A stretch of DNA of 28,204 bases from UBA7236 sp044227505 (lineage in GTDB: Bacteria > Bacteroidota > Bacteroidia > Chitinophagales > BACL12). Position 1 is the first letter of the stretch. Each line of letters starts with the position of its first letter. This document shows positions 16,722 through 24,240 of the stretch, one piece after another. The DNA lies in assembly GCA_044227505.1 (NCBI GenBank), contig JBGAWP010000055.1, forward strand, positions 1-28,204. The letters run 5' to 3'. The notes below the pieces were generated by a model, which saw only the letters and a program-made list of their open reading frames with translations, had not been told where the DNA came from and ran no database searches. The position numbers and the translations under genes are program-made.

Positions 16722-18218
16722 ATGATTAAATGTAATTTACATTTTTCCATAATTTTAGTCTCCTTAGTTCTTTTGCCTGGCTTATGCAGCAGCCAGGAAC
16801 CCTGGCTGGATGATACTTTCAGCGATGATGGCATGGTGATCATGAATGGTGAAAATGATGCATCTTACGTCTGGAATATTGCACTGCAACCTGACGGCAA
16901 AATTTTAACTGTAGCCTCCGGCCGTATCCACAGATTTAATCCGGATGGCACTCCTGATGAAAGTTTCGGGACTGACGGGATTGCTTTTAGCAACTATTAC
17001 GACTTTCATAATATTGCCATCGTTTTACAAGATGATGGAAAAATAATTACAGCCGGTTATGACAATAACCTGTATGATTATATGGTAGCCAGATTTAATG
17101 CTGATGGGGAATTGGATACTTCATTCGGAGATGCCGGTATTGTAATTGAACATGTAGGAACGATCGATAGATGCAATGGTTTGATATTACAGCCTGATTC
17201 CAAGATCATAATTGCAGGTTATTCTGATAATAACTTATCGATGCTGAGATTTAATAATGATGGTACGCTTGATATTACCTTTGGCGAAGGTGGTAAAGTG
17301 ACAGAGTCTTTTGCCGATAAAACTGTGAAAATAGAGGATGCACTTCTTTTGGGTGATGGTAAAATTATTTTAGCTGGGTCGATATGGATTGAAGGAGTTT
17401 TTCATTTCTTATTGTCACGCTTCAATGCAGATGGCACCCTTGATGAAAGTTTTGCAACCGGTGGTTACACAACCACAGGAGTTGACTCCCTATATTACGA
17501 TGGATATGATGTTGCAATCCAGGAAGATGATAAACTTATTGTTGCTGGTTATATTGGATCTTGGATCGAAGATTTTGGAATGGTACGTTATCATCCTGAC
17601 GGCTCCATTGATACTGAATTTGGTGAGGACGGTGTTGTAATAACCGATGGTTTTGGAGACGAGGATCAGATCAAAGAGATAACTATTCAACCGGACGGAA
17701 AAATAATAGCGGCAGGTTATTTTGAAAATGGAATGTACACGGAATTTGCAGTTGCCCGGTACAATATTGATGGCTCACTTGATAATACTTTTGGCGATGC
17801 CGGGAAACTTACTACTGAATTTGGTGGTTATGGAGATCTGGCACTTTCAGTTGAATTACAGCCAGACGGGAAAATTATTGTTGGTGGATCTTATTACAGT
17901 GCCACCGAATCGGAAAATGATCTTGTTATGGCCCGTTACATTCCCTCGGCAGTTGTGGGTGTAGAAAATAATTTTTTAACGGATATTACATCAATTTATC
18001 CCAACCCAACTGATGGTAATTTAATTTTTGATATTAATACTGAATTAATCAATCAGCCCATTGCAATTTATAATATTACCGGAAACCTTATTTACAGGGA
18101 AATTATAAACTGTAATGAAAAGTGCCAGATCGATGTTTCACATATTTTACCGGGCACATACTTTATTTCTGTTGAATCGAGTACTGCAAGTTTGAAACTG
18201 CAATTTGTTAAACAGTAA
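16722..18218 (+). CDS. T9SS-exported delta-60 repeat (DUF5122) beta-propeller protein
   Basis: The 498-aa protein has a signal peptide (MIKCNLHFSIILVSLVLLPGLCSSQ) and seven delta-60 repeats, the DUF5122 propeller family. The unit is (A/L).QPDGKI(I/L).AG......(V/L).R(F/Y)N.DGTLD.(S/T)FG..G. Examples are LQPDGKILTVAS, IQPDGKIIAAGY and LQPDGKIIVGGS. Seven units fit a seven-bladed propeller. The C-terminus is a T9SS type A domain (SIYPNPTDGNLIFDI, HILPGTYFISVES, end LKLQFVKQ). An in-frame ATG at 16689 would add 11 residues before the signal peptide; 16722 gives the more typical signal sequence. It converges on parE. The role is unknown; secreted or surface binding is an inference. Confidence 0.85.
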   Translation: MIKCNLHFSIILVSLVLLPGLCSSQEPWLDDTFSDDGMVIMNGENDASYVWNIALQPDGKILTVASGRIHRFNPDGTPDESFGTDGIAFSNYYDFHNIAIVLQDDGKIITAGYDNNLYDYMVARFNADGELDTSFGDAGIVIEHVGTIDRCNGLILQPDSKIIIAGYSDNNLSMLRFNNDGTLDITFGEGGKVTESFADKTVKIEDALLLGDGKIILAGSIWIEGVFHFLLSRFNADGTLDESFATGGYTTTGVDSLYYDGYDVAIQEDDKLIVAGYIGSWIEDFGMVRYHPDGSIDTEFGEDGVVITDGFGDEDQIKEITIQPDGKIIAAGYFENGMYTEFAVARYNIDGSLDNTFGDAGKLTTEFGGYGDLALSVELQPDGKIIVGGSYYSATESENDLVMARYIPSAVVGVENNFLTDITSIYPNPTDGNLIFDINTELINQPIAIYNITGNLIYREIINCNEKCQIDVSHILPGTYFISVESSTASLKLQFVKQ

Positions 18219-18334
18219 AAAAATCTATGTTATGTGAGGTCATACACTAAAATTTTCTTTCTTGTTCTGCATTTGCATACAGGGAACAATTATATTACAA
18301 ATCATTGCTTTTCAGGAGTTAGCAAATAACTATA

Positions 18335-18354
18335 GCTTTAATAACAATTAAAGC
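18335..18354. terminator. Possible bidirectional hairpin between convergent genes
   Basis: GCTTTAAT-AACA-ATTAAAGC forms a perfect 8-bp stem with a 4-nt loop. It lies 8 bp beyond the parE stop and in the spacer with the converging delta-60 gene. It is AT-rich with no strong U-tract, so termination is uncertain. Confidence 0.35.
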
Positions 18355-18362
18355 AATTTATA

Positions 18363-20243
18363 TCATTCCACCTCAGAAAGTTCTTCCTCAACTGCTTCCA
18401 CAATATCCTTTTCCACTTTCAGATTTTTAATGATAAATATCTGCCTGTCGGGAGTATTTTTTCCCATATAATATTCCAATGTACTTTGTATGGATTGTTC
18501 TTTTCCAATAATTACCGGATCCAAACGTATCTGTTCTCCGATAAAACCGGAAAATTCATCCGGACTAATTTCTCCCAATCCCTTAAACCTTGTAATTTCG
18601 GGTTTAGCTCCCAGCTTGTTCATCGCATTTTGTTTTTCATCTGCGGAATAACAATAAATAGTTTCCTTTTTATTTCTTACCCTGAATAATGGAGTTTGTA
18701 AAATAAATACATGTCCGTTTTTTACAAGATCGGGAAAAAATTGCAAGAAAAAGGTAAGTAATAATAATCGAATATGCATTCCATCCACATCGGCATCTGT
18801 TGCTACAACAATTTTATTATATCGCAAGCCTTCAATACCATCTTCTATATTTAATGCGTGTTGCAATAAATTAAATTCTTCGTTTTCATACACTACCTTT
18901 TTTGTGAGTCCGTACACATTCAAAGGTTTTCCTTTTAAGGAGAAAACAGCCTGTGTGCCTACATCCCTGGCTTTTGTTATAGAACCGGATGCACTGTCAC
19001 CCTCTGTTATAAAAAGTGTGGATTCCAGTGCTTTTTCACTTTTATCTTCCCCGTAATGAAATCTGCAATCGCGCAATTTTTTGTTGTGAAGATTTGCTTT
19101 TTTTGCGCGTTCATTGGCAAGTTTTTTAATTCCCGCTATCTCTTTGCGCTCTCTTTCATTTTGTAAAATACGTTTTAATAAAGCATCGGCTGTTGCAGGA
19201 TTTCTATGCAAATAATCATCCAGTGCTTTTTTAAGAAAATCGTTGATGAAAGTTCTTACCGCAATTCCATCGGGAGCAATATTAATGGAACCCAATTTTG
19301 TTTTTGTCTGCGATTCGAACACAGGTTCCTGCACGCGAATTGCAATGGCCGCAACAATGGCCTGACGAATATCCGTTGCATCAAAATCCTTCTTATAAAA
19401 CTCTCTTATCGTTTTTACTACGGCTTCTCTGAAAGCAGCCTGGTGTGTTCCTCCTTGTGTGGTATATTGTCCGTTGACAAAGCTGTAATACTCTTCCCCA
19501 TATTCATTTCCATGCGACATGGCAACTTCAATATCATCTCCTTTTAAATGGATGATGGGATATCGCAATTCCTCTTCGTTCGTTTTTCTTTTTAAAAGAT
19601 CCAACAAACCATTTTGCGAATAATATTTATTGCCATTGAAATTAATTGTTAATCCTGCATTCAGATAAACATAATTCCACAAAAGATTATCGAGATATTC
19701 GGGAATAAAATGAAAATTTTTAAAGATGGTATTATCGGGAACAAAGGTTACCAAAGTACCATCCTTATCATCTGTTTTTTGAATGGAATTATCTTTATTT
19801 AAAACACCTTTTTCAAATTCCGCCATTTTTGACTTCCCTTCCCGGAAAGCCTGCACTTTAAAATAATGACTCAACGCGTTCACCGCTTTTGTTCCAACTC
19901 CGTTCAAACCCACTGATTTTTGAAAGGCAGCAGTGTCGTATTTCGCTCCGGTATTCATCACACTTACGCATTCTATCACCTTCCCCAGTGGAATTCCACG
20001 GCCAAAATCGCGAACGGTCACGATATTATTTTTGATCTCGATATCGATCTTTTTACCGTAACCCATCATAAATTCGTCGATGGAGTTGTCGATAACCTCC
20101 TTCACCAAAACGTAAATTCCATCATCCGGCGCAGACCCGTCTCCCAGTTTGCCTATATACATTCCGGGACGCATGCGCATATGCTCTATCCAGTTGAGGG
20201 TCCGGACGTGCTCTTCGGAATAATTGTAATTAGTATTAGCCAT
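18363..20243 (-). CDS. parE: DNA topoisomerase IV subunit B (ParE)
   Basis: The 626-aa ATPase subunit partners ParC in decatenating chromosomes. Visible GHKL ATPase motifs are RMRPGMYIG (23-31), DNSIDE (52-57) with the Mg-ATP asparagine, DFGRGIP, and the GLNGVGTKAVNALS lid. The transducer lysine region QTKTKLGS follows. The TOPRIM domain carries ITEGDSASG (about 411-419) and DADVDGMHIR (about 483-492), and the GLGE motif is near the C-terminus. The length matches ParE and not the longer GyrB. A -7-like TACTTTCG (20248-20255) sits 4 nt before the ATG, suggesting a leaderless message. ParC is 3.7 kb downstream with two opposite-strand genes in between, so the pair is not a simple operon. Confidence 0.92.
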   Translation of the reverse strand: MANTNYNYSEEHVRTLNWIEHMRMRPGMYIGKLGDGSAPDDGIYVLVKEVIDNSIDEFMMGYGKKIDIEIKNNIVTVRDFGRGIPLGKVIECVSVMNTGAKYDTAAFQKSVGLNGVGTKAVNALSHYFKVQAFREGKSKMAEFEKGVLNKDNSIQKTDDKDGTLVTFVPDNTIFKNFHFIPEYLDNLLWNYVYLNAGLTINFNGNKYYSQNGLLDLLKRKTNEEELRYPIIHLKGDDIEVAMSHGNEYGEEYYSFVNGQYTTQGGTHQAAFREAVVKTIREFYKKDFDATDIRQAIVAAIAIRVQEPVFESQTKTKLGSINIAPDGIAVRTFINDFLKKALDDYLHRNPATADALLKRILQNERERKEIAGIKKLANERAKKANLHNKKLRDCRFHYGEDKSEKALESTLFITEGDSASGSITKARDVGTQAVFSLKGKPLNVYGLTKKVVYENEEFNLLQHALNIEDGIEGLRYNKIVVATDADVDGMHIRLLLLTFFLQFFPDLVKNGHVFILQTPLFRVRNKKETIYCYSADEKQNAMNKLGAKPEITRFKGLGEISPDEFSGFIGEQIRLDPVIIGKEQSIQSTLEYYMGKNTPDRQIFIIKNLKVEKDIVEAVEEELSEVE

Positions 20244-20247
20244 GCTG

Positions 20248-20255
20248 CGAAAGTA
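20248..20255 (-). promoter_or_regulatory. -7-like box (TACTTTCG) for parE
   Basis: TACTTTCG differs from TAnnTTTG at one position and ends 4 nt before the ATG. That is the same distance as for the branching enzyme gene and prfB. Confidence 0.4.
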
Positions 20256-20303
20256 AATTAATTTCCATTTTGTTTAACTACCAGATATACACATATTAAA
20301 ATA

Positions 20304-20334
20304 GAAAAAGGTCGGCAGTTAGCCAACCTTTTTC
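20304..20334 (-). terminator. Rho-independent terminator of the PhoH gene
   Basis: A 13-bp stem with one C-A mismatch (plus-strand arms GAAAAAGGTCGGC and GCCAACCTTTTTC) closes a 5-nt loop, AGTTA. Read on the minus strand it starts 15 bp after the PhoH stop and ends in CCTTTTTCTATTTT, giving a U-rich tail. The plus-strand reading also ends in a T run, so it could act in both directions. Confidence 0.75.
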
Positions 20335-20349
20335 AGAAACATATTTATT

Positions 20350-21699
20350 TTATAATAATTCATTCGCCAGATTCGCCAACTCACTTCTCTCCCCTTTTTG
20401 TAATGTAATTACAGAACACATCGGATGATTTTTAATTTTATCAATTAAATAACTCAATCCGTTGCTGTGTGAGTCGAGATATGGTGTGTCAATTTGATTT
20501 ATATCTCCGGTGAAAATGATCTTTGTATTTTCTCCGGCTCTGGTGATAATGGTCTTAACCTCAAGCGGAGTAAGGTTTTGCGCCTCATCAATGATGAAGA
20601 AAATATTGGAAATACTTCTACCGCGAATGTAGGCCAACGGTTGTATCACCAGTTTTTCCTGCTCAATCATTCCCGCGATCGCTTTGTATTCCGGATCATT
20701 TAATTCAAATTGATTCTGTATCATTTTCAAATTATCCCAAAGCGGTTCCATATAAGGATTCAACTTCGATTTAATATCGCCGGGTAAATAGCCAATATCT
20801 TTATTATTCAACGGGATGATCGGACGCGCTAAAAATATTTGTTTGTAATTTCTCCTTTGTTCCAATGCGCTTGCAAGAGCTAATAATGTCTTACCGGTTC
20901 CGCTTTGTCCCTGTAATGCAATAAGTTTTATTTCAGGATTAAGCAACACATTTAATGCAAAAACCTGTTCGGCATTTCTTGGTTTAATTCCGTAGGCTGT
21001 TGATTTATTAATGTGTTCAAAAACCTGGTCTACTGAGTTATAACTTGCAAGAACAGAACTGCTTCCATTTTTTAATATAAAACACTGATTTGCAAATGGT
21101 TCCTGCTTTAGAATCTCTTTAAATCCGATGGAGCCTTCGCTGTATATTTTATCTATATTTTCGTGATCAATACCTTCAATTGTTTCGATAGGTTCTTTCA
21201 GAAAATCGGGATCGGCAATTTTATCATTTTTATAATCTTCGGCATGTAATCCTAATGATTTAGCCTTTAATCGCAGGTTGATATCTTTGGAAACCAAAAC
21301 AACCTTATAATCAGGATGTTTATGCATCACTACTAAAGCCGTATTCAATATTTTATGATCCGGTTTTTCTTCTCCGAAGATCTCTTCCGCATTCACACCA
21401 TTGTGCTCATACATCATAACGATCATCCTTCCGGGACCTCGGTCATGAATTTGTCTCCATTCCTGTAAGGTGTCTTCCTTGGATTTAATGTCCAAAAAAC
21501 GAATGAATTCGCGCGCTTCAAAATTGATGGTCTCATTTCCCTTTTTGAAGTTGTCGAGTTCCTCCAGCACGGTGATCGGGATGACTACGTCATGTTCTGC
21601 GAAATTATTTACGGAATTGTGATCGTGTAAGATTACTGATGTGTCGAGAATGAAAATCTTTTTTTCTTTCTGCACAGTTGCCTTTTTTTTCACCGCCAT
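20350..21699 (-). CDS. PhoH-family ATPase with N-terminal PIN domain
   Basis: The 449-aa protein joins a PIN-like nuclease domain (about residues 14-165) to a PhoH P-loop ATPase. The PIN part starts KKIFILDTSVILHDHNS with a conserved Asp, then VLEELDNFKKG and LVSKDINLRLKA. The ATPase part has Walker A GQSGTGKT (about 263-270), Walker B IFFIIDEAQNL, and sensor-like IIFTGDINQID. This YlaK/PhoH2-like arrangement is linked to RNA unwinding and cleavage in studied homologues; the cellular target here is unknown. An ATG 45 nt upstream is possible, but MAVKKKA at 21699 gives the family-type N-terminus. A TATTTTCG box at 21715-21722 lies 15 nt before it. It appears monocistronic, with a good terminator. 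Confidence 0.9.
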   Translation of the reverse strand: MAVKKKATVQKEKKIFILDTSVILHDHNSVNNFAEHDVVIPITVLEELDNFKKGNETINFEAREFIRFLDIKSKEDTLQEWRQIHDRGPGRMIVMMYEHNGVNAEEIFGEEKPDHKILNTALVVMHKHPDYKVVLVSKDINLRLKAKSLGLHAEDYKNDKIADPDFLKEPIETIEGIDHENIDKIYSEGSIGFKEILKQEPFANQCFILKNGSSSVLASYNSVDQVFEHINKSTAYGIKPRNAEQVFALNVLLNPEIKLIALQGQSGTGKTLLALASALEQRRNYKQIFLARPIIPLNNKDIGYLPGDIKSKLNPYMEPLWDNLKMIQNQFELNDPEYKAIAGMIEQEKLVIQPLAYIRGRSISNIFFIIDEAQNLTPLEVKTIITRAGENTKIIFTGDINQIDTPYLDSHSNGLSYLIDKIKNHPMCSVITLQKGERSELANLANELL

Positions 21700-21823
21700 A
21701 GTTAAATATTGAGTCGAAAATACAGGTAACTTCTTTCTGTGCAAGGTAGGGATGTAAACAAAATTGTGGATAAATGTACCAATTTGGATACAATGTAGAA
21801 GAAAATATAATTTGGATGGGAAT

Positions 21824-21900
21824 GCCGGGGAGACGGAAAGAGCGGTAAGGAATCGGGAAGTAACTTACCGAAACCTTTCCGCTCTCACCGTCTTACCGGC
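21824..21900. repeat. 77-nt palindrome made of two inverted CGGTRAG-type repeats
   Basis: Two 37-nt arms (21824-21860 and 21864-21900) are inverted around a 3-nt loop and match at 29 of 37 positions. Each arm contains four CGG-initiated units about 9 bp apart. It is followed by a run of nine A. Related single copies occur at 23861-23897 and, inverted, at 24149-24184. This is a REP-like dispersed repeat that could fold into a long hairpin downstream of the GlpD gene, upstream of the PhoH gene. Confidence 0.7.
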
Positions 21901-21973
21901 AAAAAAAAACATGCAACTACTACGATTTAAATCCTATACTTGTTCTTAATATTTCTTGTTGATGGTTATTAGG

Positions 21974-22093
21974 GCCACGAAGACACTAAGACACAAAGGT
22001 TACTCGAAGAAATACAATTAAAATTAGGTTGGAATTTATACAAATAAATAAGTTCCCCTTTGTGAAACCTTCGAGTCTTAGTGTCTTCGTGGC
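21974..22093. repeat. Inverted repeat with 19-nt perfect arms
   Basis: GCCACGAAGACACTAAGAC (21974-21992) is repeated perfectly in inverted orientation at 22075-22093, with 82 nt between. The arms continue with related ACAAAGG and TCGAAG blocks in swapped order. The right arm is followed by a run of A. The GACACTAAGACACAAAG type sequence is a familiar intergenic repeat in Bacteroidota and some other phyla. It lies just beyond the GlpD stop and may serve as a transcript end. Confidence 0.65.
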
Positions 22094-22116
22094 AAAAAAA
22101 ACGGTTTATAATTGGC

Positions 22117-23775
22117 CTACTTAAATTCTGAAGCCTTTCTTAATACTTCCTCAAAAAATAAAAGATTATCTTTCCTTTCCTCTGTAGAAGTATTTAATAA
22201 ATCAGAAATAATATCATTCATCTTTTTATATTCATTATCCAGTTTCCCTTTATCAAAATACAATCGCCCTGTTCTACGGATAGCGAAATCGGAAATATTA
22301 TTTGTCATCTCATGTTCCATTGAATATCGTATTTCTGCATGCAACAAACTATCTTCCTTCACTTCTAATTTCTGGAAATCATTAAATGCTATCTCTATTA
22401 TTTTATCCGTATCCGAACCATAATTATTTACTAGATAAATCACATCCTCCATACTAAAATTTATCTGTGAGGCCTCCCCTGCTTTGCGGTGAATATATTC
22501 GTCAATAGGAATATTTATCAGCGAACCATTTAATGGAATGTTTGCAGTTTTGCACTTAGCATACTTTGTGTGATTAATCTTTTCAATATCTCGCACGATT
22601 TTATTCACCACTTTCTCCGCCATCATTCGGTAACCTGTTAGTTTACCACCTGCAATAGATATCAATCCCGAATCCGCAATAAATATTTCATCCTTGCGCG
22701 AAAGTTCGGAGGGTGATTTACCGGCCTCGTGAATCAATGGTCGCAACCCGGCCCAGGAAGAAATAATATCTTTCGGTTGGAGAGCTGCATCCGGAAAAAT
22801 ATTATTTACTGCCTTTAATAAATATGCTGCATCCTGTGCTGTTACTTCAATAATATTTTTATCACCCGAATAACTTGTATCCGTGGTTCCGATATAAATA
22901 CTATTATTTCTCGGAATAACGAATATCATTCTGTTATCTCCAACCACATCAAAATAAACAGCCTGACGCACAGGTAATCTGTTTTTATTTATTACGATGT
23001 GCACTCCCTTTGTTAAATGCAAACTCTTTTTATCTGGCGCAGGATCCTTTAAGCGAATTTCATCCACCCAGGGGCCGGTGGCATTAATTATTTTGGTGGC
23101 AGTTGCAGTGTATATCTTATTTTGCAATGTATCCCGAAATTCAACACCGGTAATTAAATTATTACTTTGTTTGTCGTAAATAAAATTTTCACATAGTGTA
23201 TAATTTACACTAAGTGCGCCGAAAGCTGCTGCTGTTTTTAATACCTCAATGGTAAGTCTTGCATCATCGGTTTGATATTCTTTATATAAAGCGGAACCTA
23301 ATAATCCGTTGCTGTTTAACAAGGGTTCTTTTTTTAAGGTTGCACTTTTATCGAGCATTTTATATTTATCATCCTTATTTACTCCCGCTAAAAAATCATA
23401 CACCCAAAGCGCCATGGAAGTTGTAAATTTTCCCAAGGACCCATTTTTATAAATTGGCAGCAGCATGTCAACAGGTTTAACTAGATGTTTTGCCAGCCTG
23501 TGAATTATTGCCCTTTCTCTTCCCACCGAGCGCACCAATCCGAATTCCAGTTGTTTTAAATAGCGCAATCCTCCGTGTATCAGTTTTGTGGATTTAGAAG
23601 AGGTTCCCGATGCAAAATCATTTTTTTCCAGCAACAACACCTTCATTCCCCTGTTCGCCGCATCCAAAGCAATTCCCGCCCCCGTAATTCCCCCACCGAT
23701 AATGATCACATCGAAATGCTCAGAACTCGCTTTGAGCAGATTTTCACTTCTTTTTAATGCGGAAAAATTTTGCAT
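22117..23775 (-). CDS. glpD: FAD-dependent glycerol-3-phosphate dehydrogenase
   Basis: The 552-aa membrane-associated flavoenzyme oxidises sn-glycerol 3-phosphate to dihydroxyacetone phosphate and passes electrons to quinone. The Rossmann FAD motif FDVIIIGGGITGAGIALDAANRG spans about 21-43, followed by LLLEKNDFASGTSSKSTKLIHGGLRYL, which is diagnostic of GlpD/GlpA. INATGPWVDEI and IYIGTTDTSY lie in the FAD/substrate core, and ISIAGGKLTGYR precedes a C-terminal DAO_C-type helical domain. The length fits the aerobic GlpD class. No glycerol kinase or facilitator lies beside it. The start at 23775 places the FAD motif where expected. Both flanks are repeat-rich spacers. Confidence 0.92.
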   Translation of the reverse strand: MQNFSALKRSENLLKASSEHFDVIIIGGGITGAGIALDAANRGMKVLLLEKNDFASGTSSKSTKLIHGGLRYLKQLEFGLVRSVGRERAIIHRLAKHLVKPVDMLLPIYKNGSLGKFTTSMALWVYDFLAGVNKDDKYKMLDKSATLKKEPLLNSNGLLGSALYKEYQTDDARLTIEVLKTAAAFGALSVNYTLCENFIYDKQSNNLITGVEFRDTLQNKIYTATATKIINATGPWVDEIRLKDPAPDKKSLHLTKGVHIVINKNRLPVRQAVYFDVVGDNRMIFVIPRNNSIYIGTTDTSYSGDKNIIEVTAQDAAYLLKAVNNIFPDAALQPKDIISSWAGLRPLIHEAGKSPSELSRKDEIFIADSGLISIAGGKLTGYRMMAEKVVNKIVRDIEKINHTKYAKCKTANIPLNGSLINIPIDEYIHRKAGEASQINFSMEDVIYLVNNYGSDTDKIIEIAFNDFQKLEVKEDSLLHAEIRYSMEHEMTNNISDFAIRRTGRLYFDKGKLDNEYKKMNDIISDLLNTSTEERKDNLLFFEEVLRKASEFK

Positions 23776-23860
23776 GATTGAATTGTGTTACAAATAAGAG
23801 GAATTAATTTTTTTATTAAGAGTTGATTTGCTAACATATTGTTGTGTTGCGGATGGCGAG

Positions 23861-23897
23861 GCCGGTAAGGCGGTGAGAGCGGTAAGAAAACGGATAG
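23861..23897 (+). repeat. CGGTRAG-type dispersed repeat, copy B
   Basis: The unit begins GCCGGTAAGGCGGTGAGAGC and continues with CGGTAAG and CGGATAG. It matches the right arm of the 21824-21900 palindrome (read on the minus strand) over most of its length. CGG recurs at roughly 9-bp intervals. Confidence 0.65.
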
Positions 23898-23955
23898 GAA
23901 AAAATAAATTGCCGAATATCGAAAAATTGTGCTTGTTTCCCGCAGGGGCCGCAGA

Positions 23956-23987
23956 CCTGCCTGCCAACTGCGTTAGCGTCAGGCAGG
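23956..23987. repeat. CCTGCCTG/CAGGCAGG hairpin
   Basis: Perfect 8-nt arms CCTGCCTG (23956-23963) and CAGGCAGG (23980-23987) enclose 16 nt that can form a small inner GC-GTTA-GC hairpin. It looks like a REP-type palindromic element. Confidence 0.55.
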
Positions 23988-24085
23988 GGGGCAGAGCACT
24001 TTATAGATAACCGGATGGATCTTCACCTATTTTTTGCAATTAGATAAAATCGAATTATTTAAAAATATTATTAAGCACATCGTAC

Positions 24086-24123
24086 CTCTGCGCCCCCTGC
24101 ACCCCTGCGATCTCTGCGGGAAA
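24086..24123. repeat. CTCTGCG-type short-period array
   Basis: CTGCG/CTGCA occurs four times at about 9-bp spacing (CTCTGCGCC, CCCTGCACC, CCCTGCGAT, CTCTGCGGG) and is followed by AAACC. Similar arrays are common between genes in Bacteroidota. Confidence 0.45.
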
Positions 24124-24148
24124 CCCCTTTCATCCATACAAAAAATAC

Positions 24149-24184
24149 CTTACCGAACCTTCCCGCCCTCCCCGCCTTCCCGGC
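24149..24184 (-). repeat. CGGTRAG-type dispersed repeat, copy C (inverted)
   Basis: Read on the minus strand it begins GCCGGGAAGGCGGGGAGGGC and ends TTCGGTAAG. This is the same architecture as the copies at 21824-21900 and 23861-23897. Orientation is opposite to copy B, so B and C form a widely spaced inverted pair around the other spacer repeats. Confidence 0.6.
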
Positions 24185-24228
24185 CCCTTCATCCACAACA
24201 CGAATTTCAACATTACACCTTTAACAAT

Positions 24229-24236
24229 TACCTTTG
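24229..24236 (+). promoter_or_regulatory. -7 box (TACCTTTG) for prfB
   Basis: TACCTTTG fits TAnnTTTG exactly and ends 4 nt before the prfB ATG. It is the same octamer and spacing as for the branching enzyme gene, implying a leaderless prfB message. Confidence 0.55.
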
Positions 24237-24240
24237 CCCC

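Larger units (their letters stand above)
23776..24240. other. Repeat-rich spacer between glpD and prfB
   Basis: These 465 bp between divergent genes hold no gene. They carry at least four repeat types: a CGGTRAG-type copy (23861-23897), a CCTGCCTG/CAGGCAGG hairpin (23956-23987), a CTCTGCG-type array (about 24086-24123), and an inverted CGGTRAG-type copy (24149-24184). The prfB promoter box lies at the right edge. Open frames crossing it have no protein-like features. Confidence 0.6.

Noticed and set aside
23828..24010. 60-codon plus-strand frame between glpD and prfB
   Set aside because: It is composed of repeat sequence (CGGTRAG copy and CCTGCCTG hairpin), with no sign of coding.
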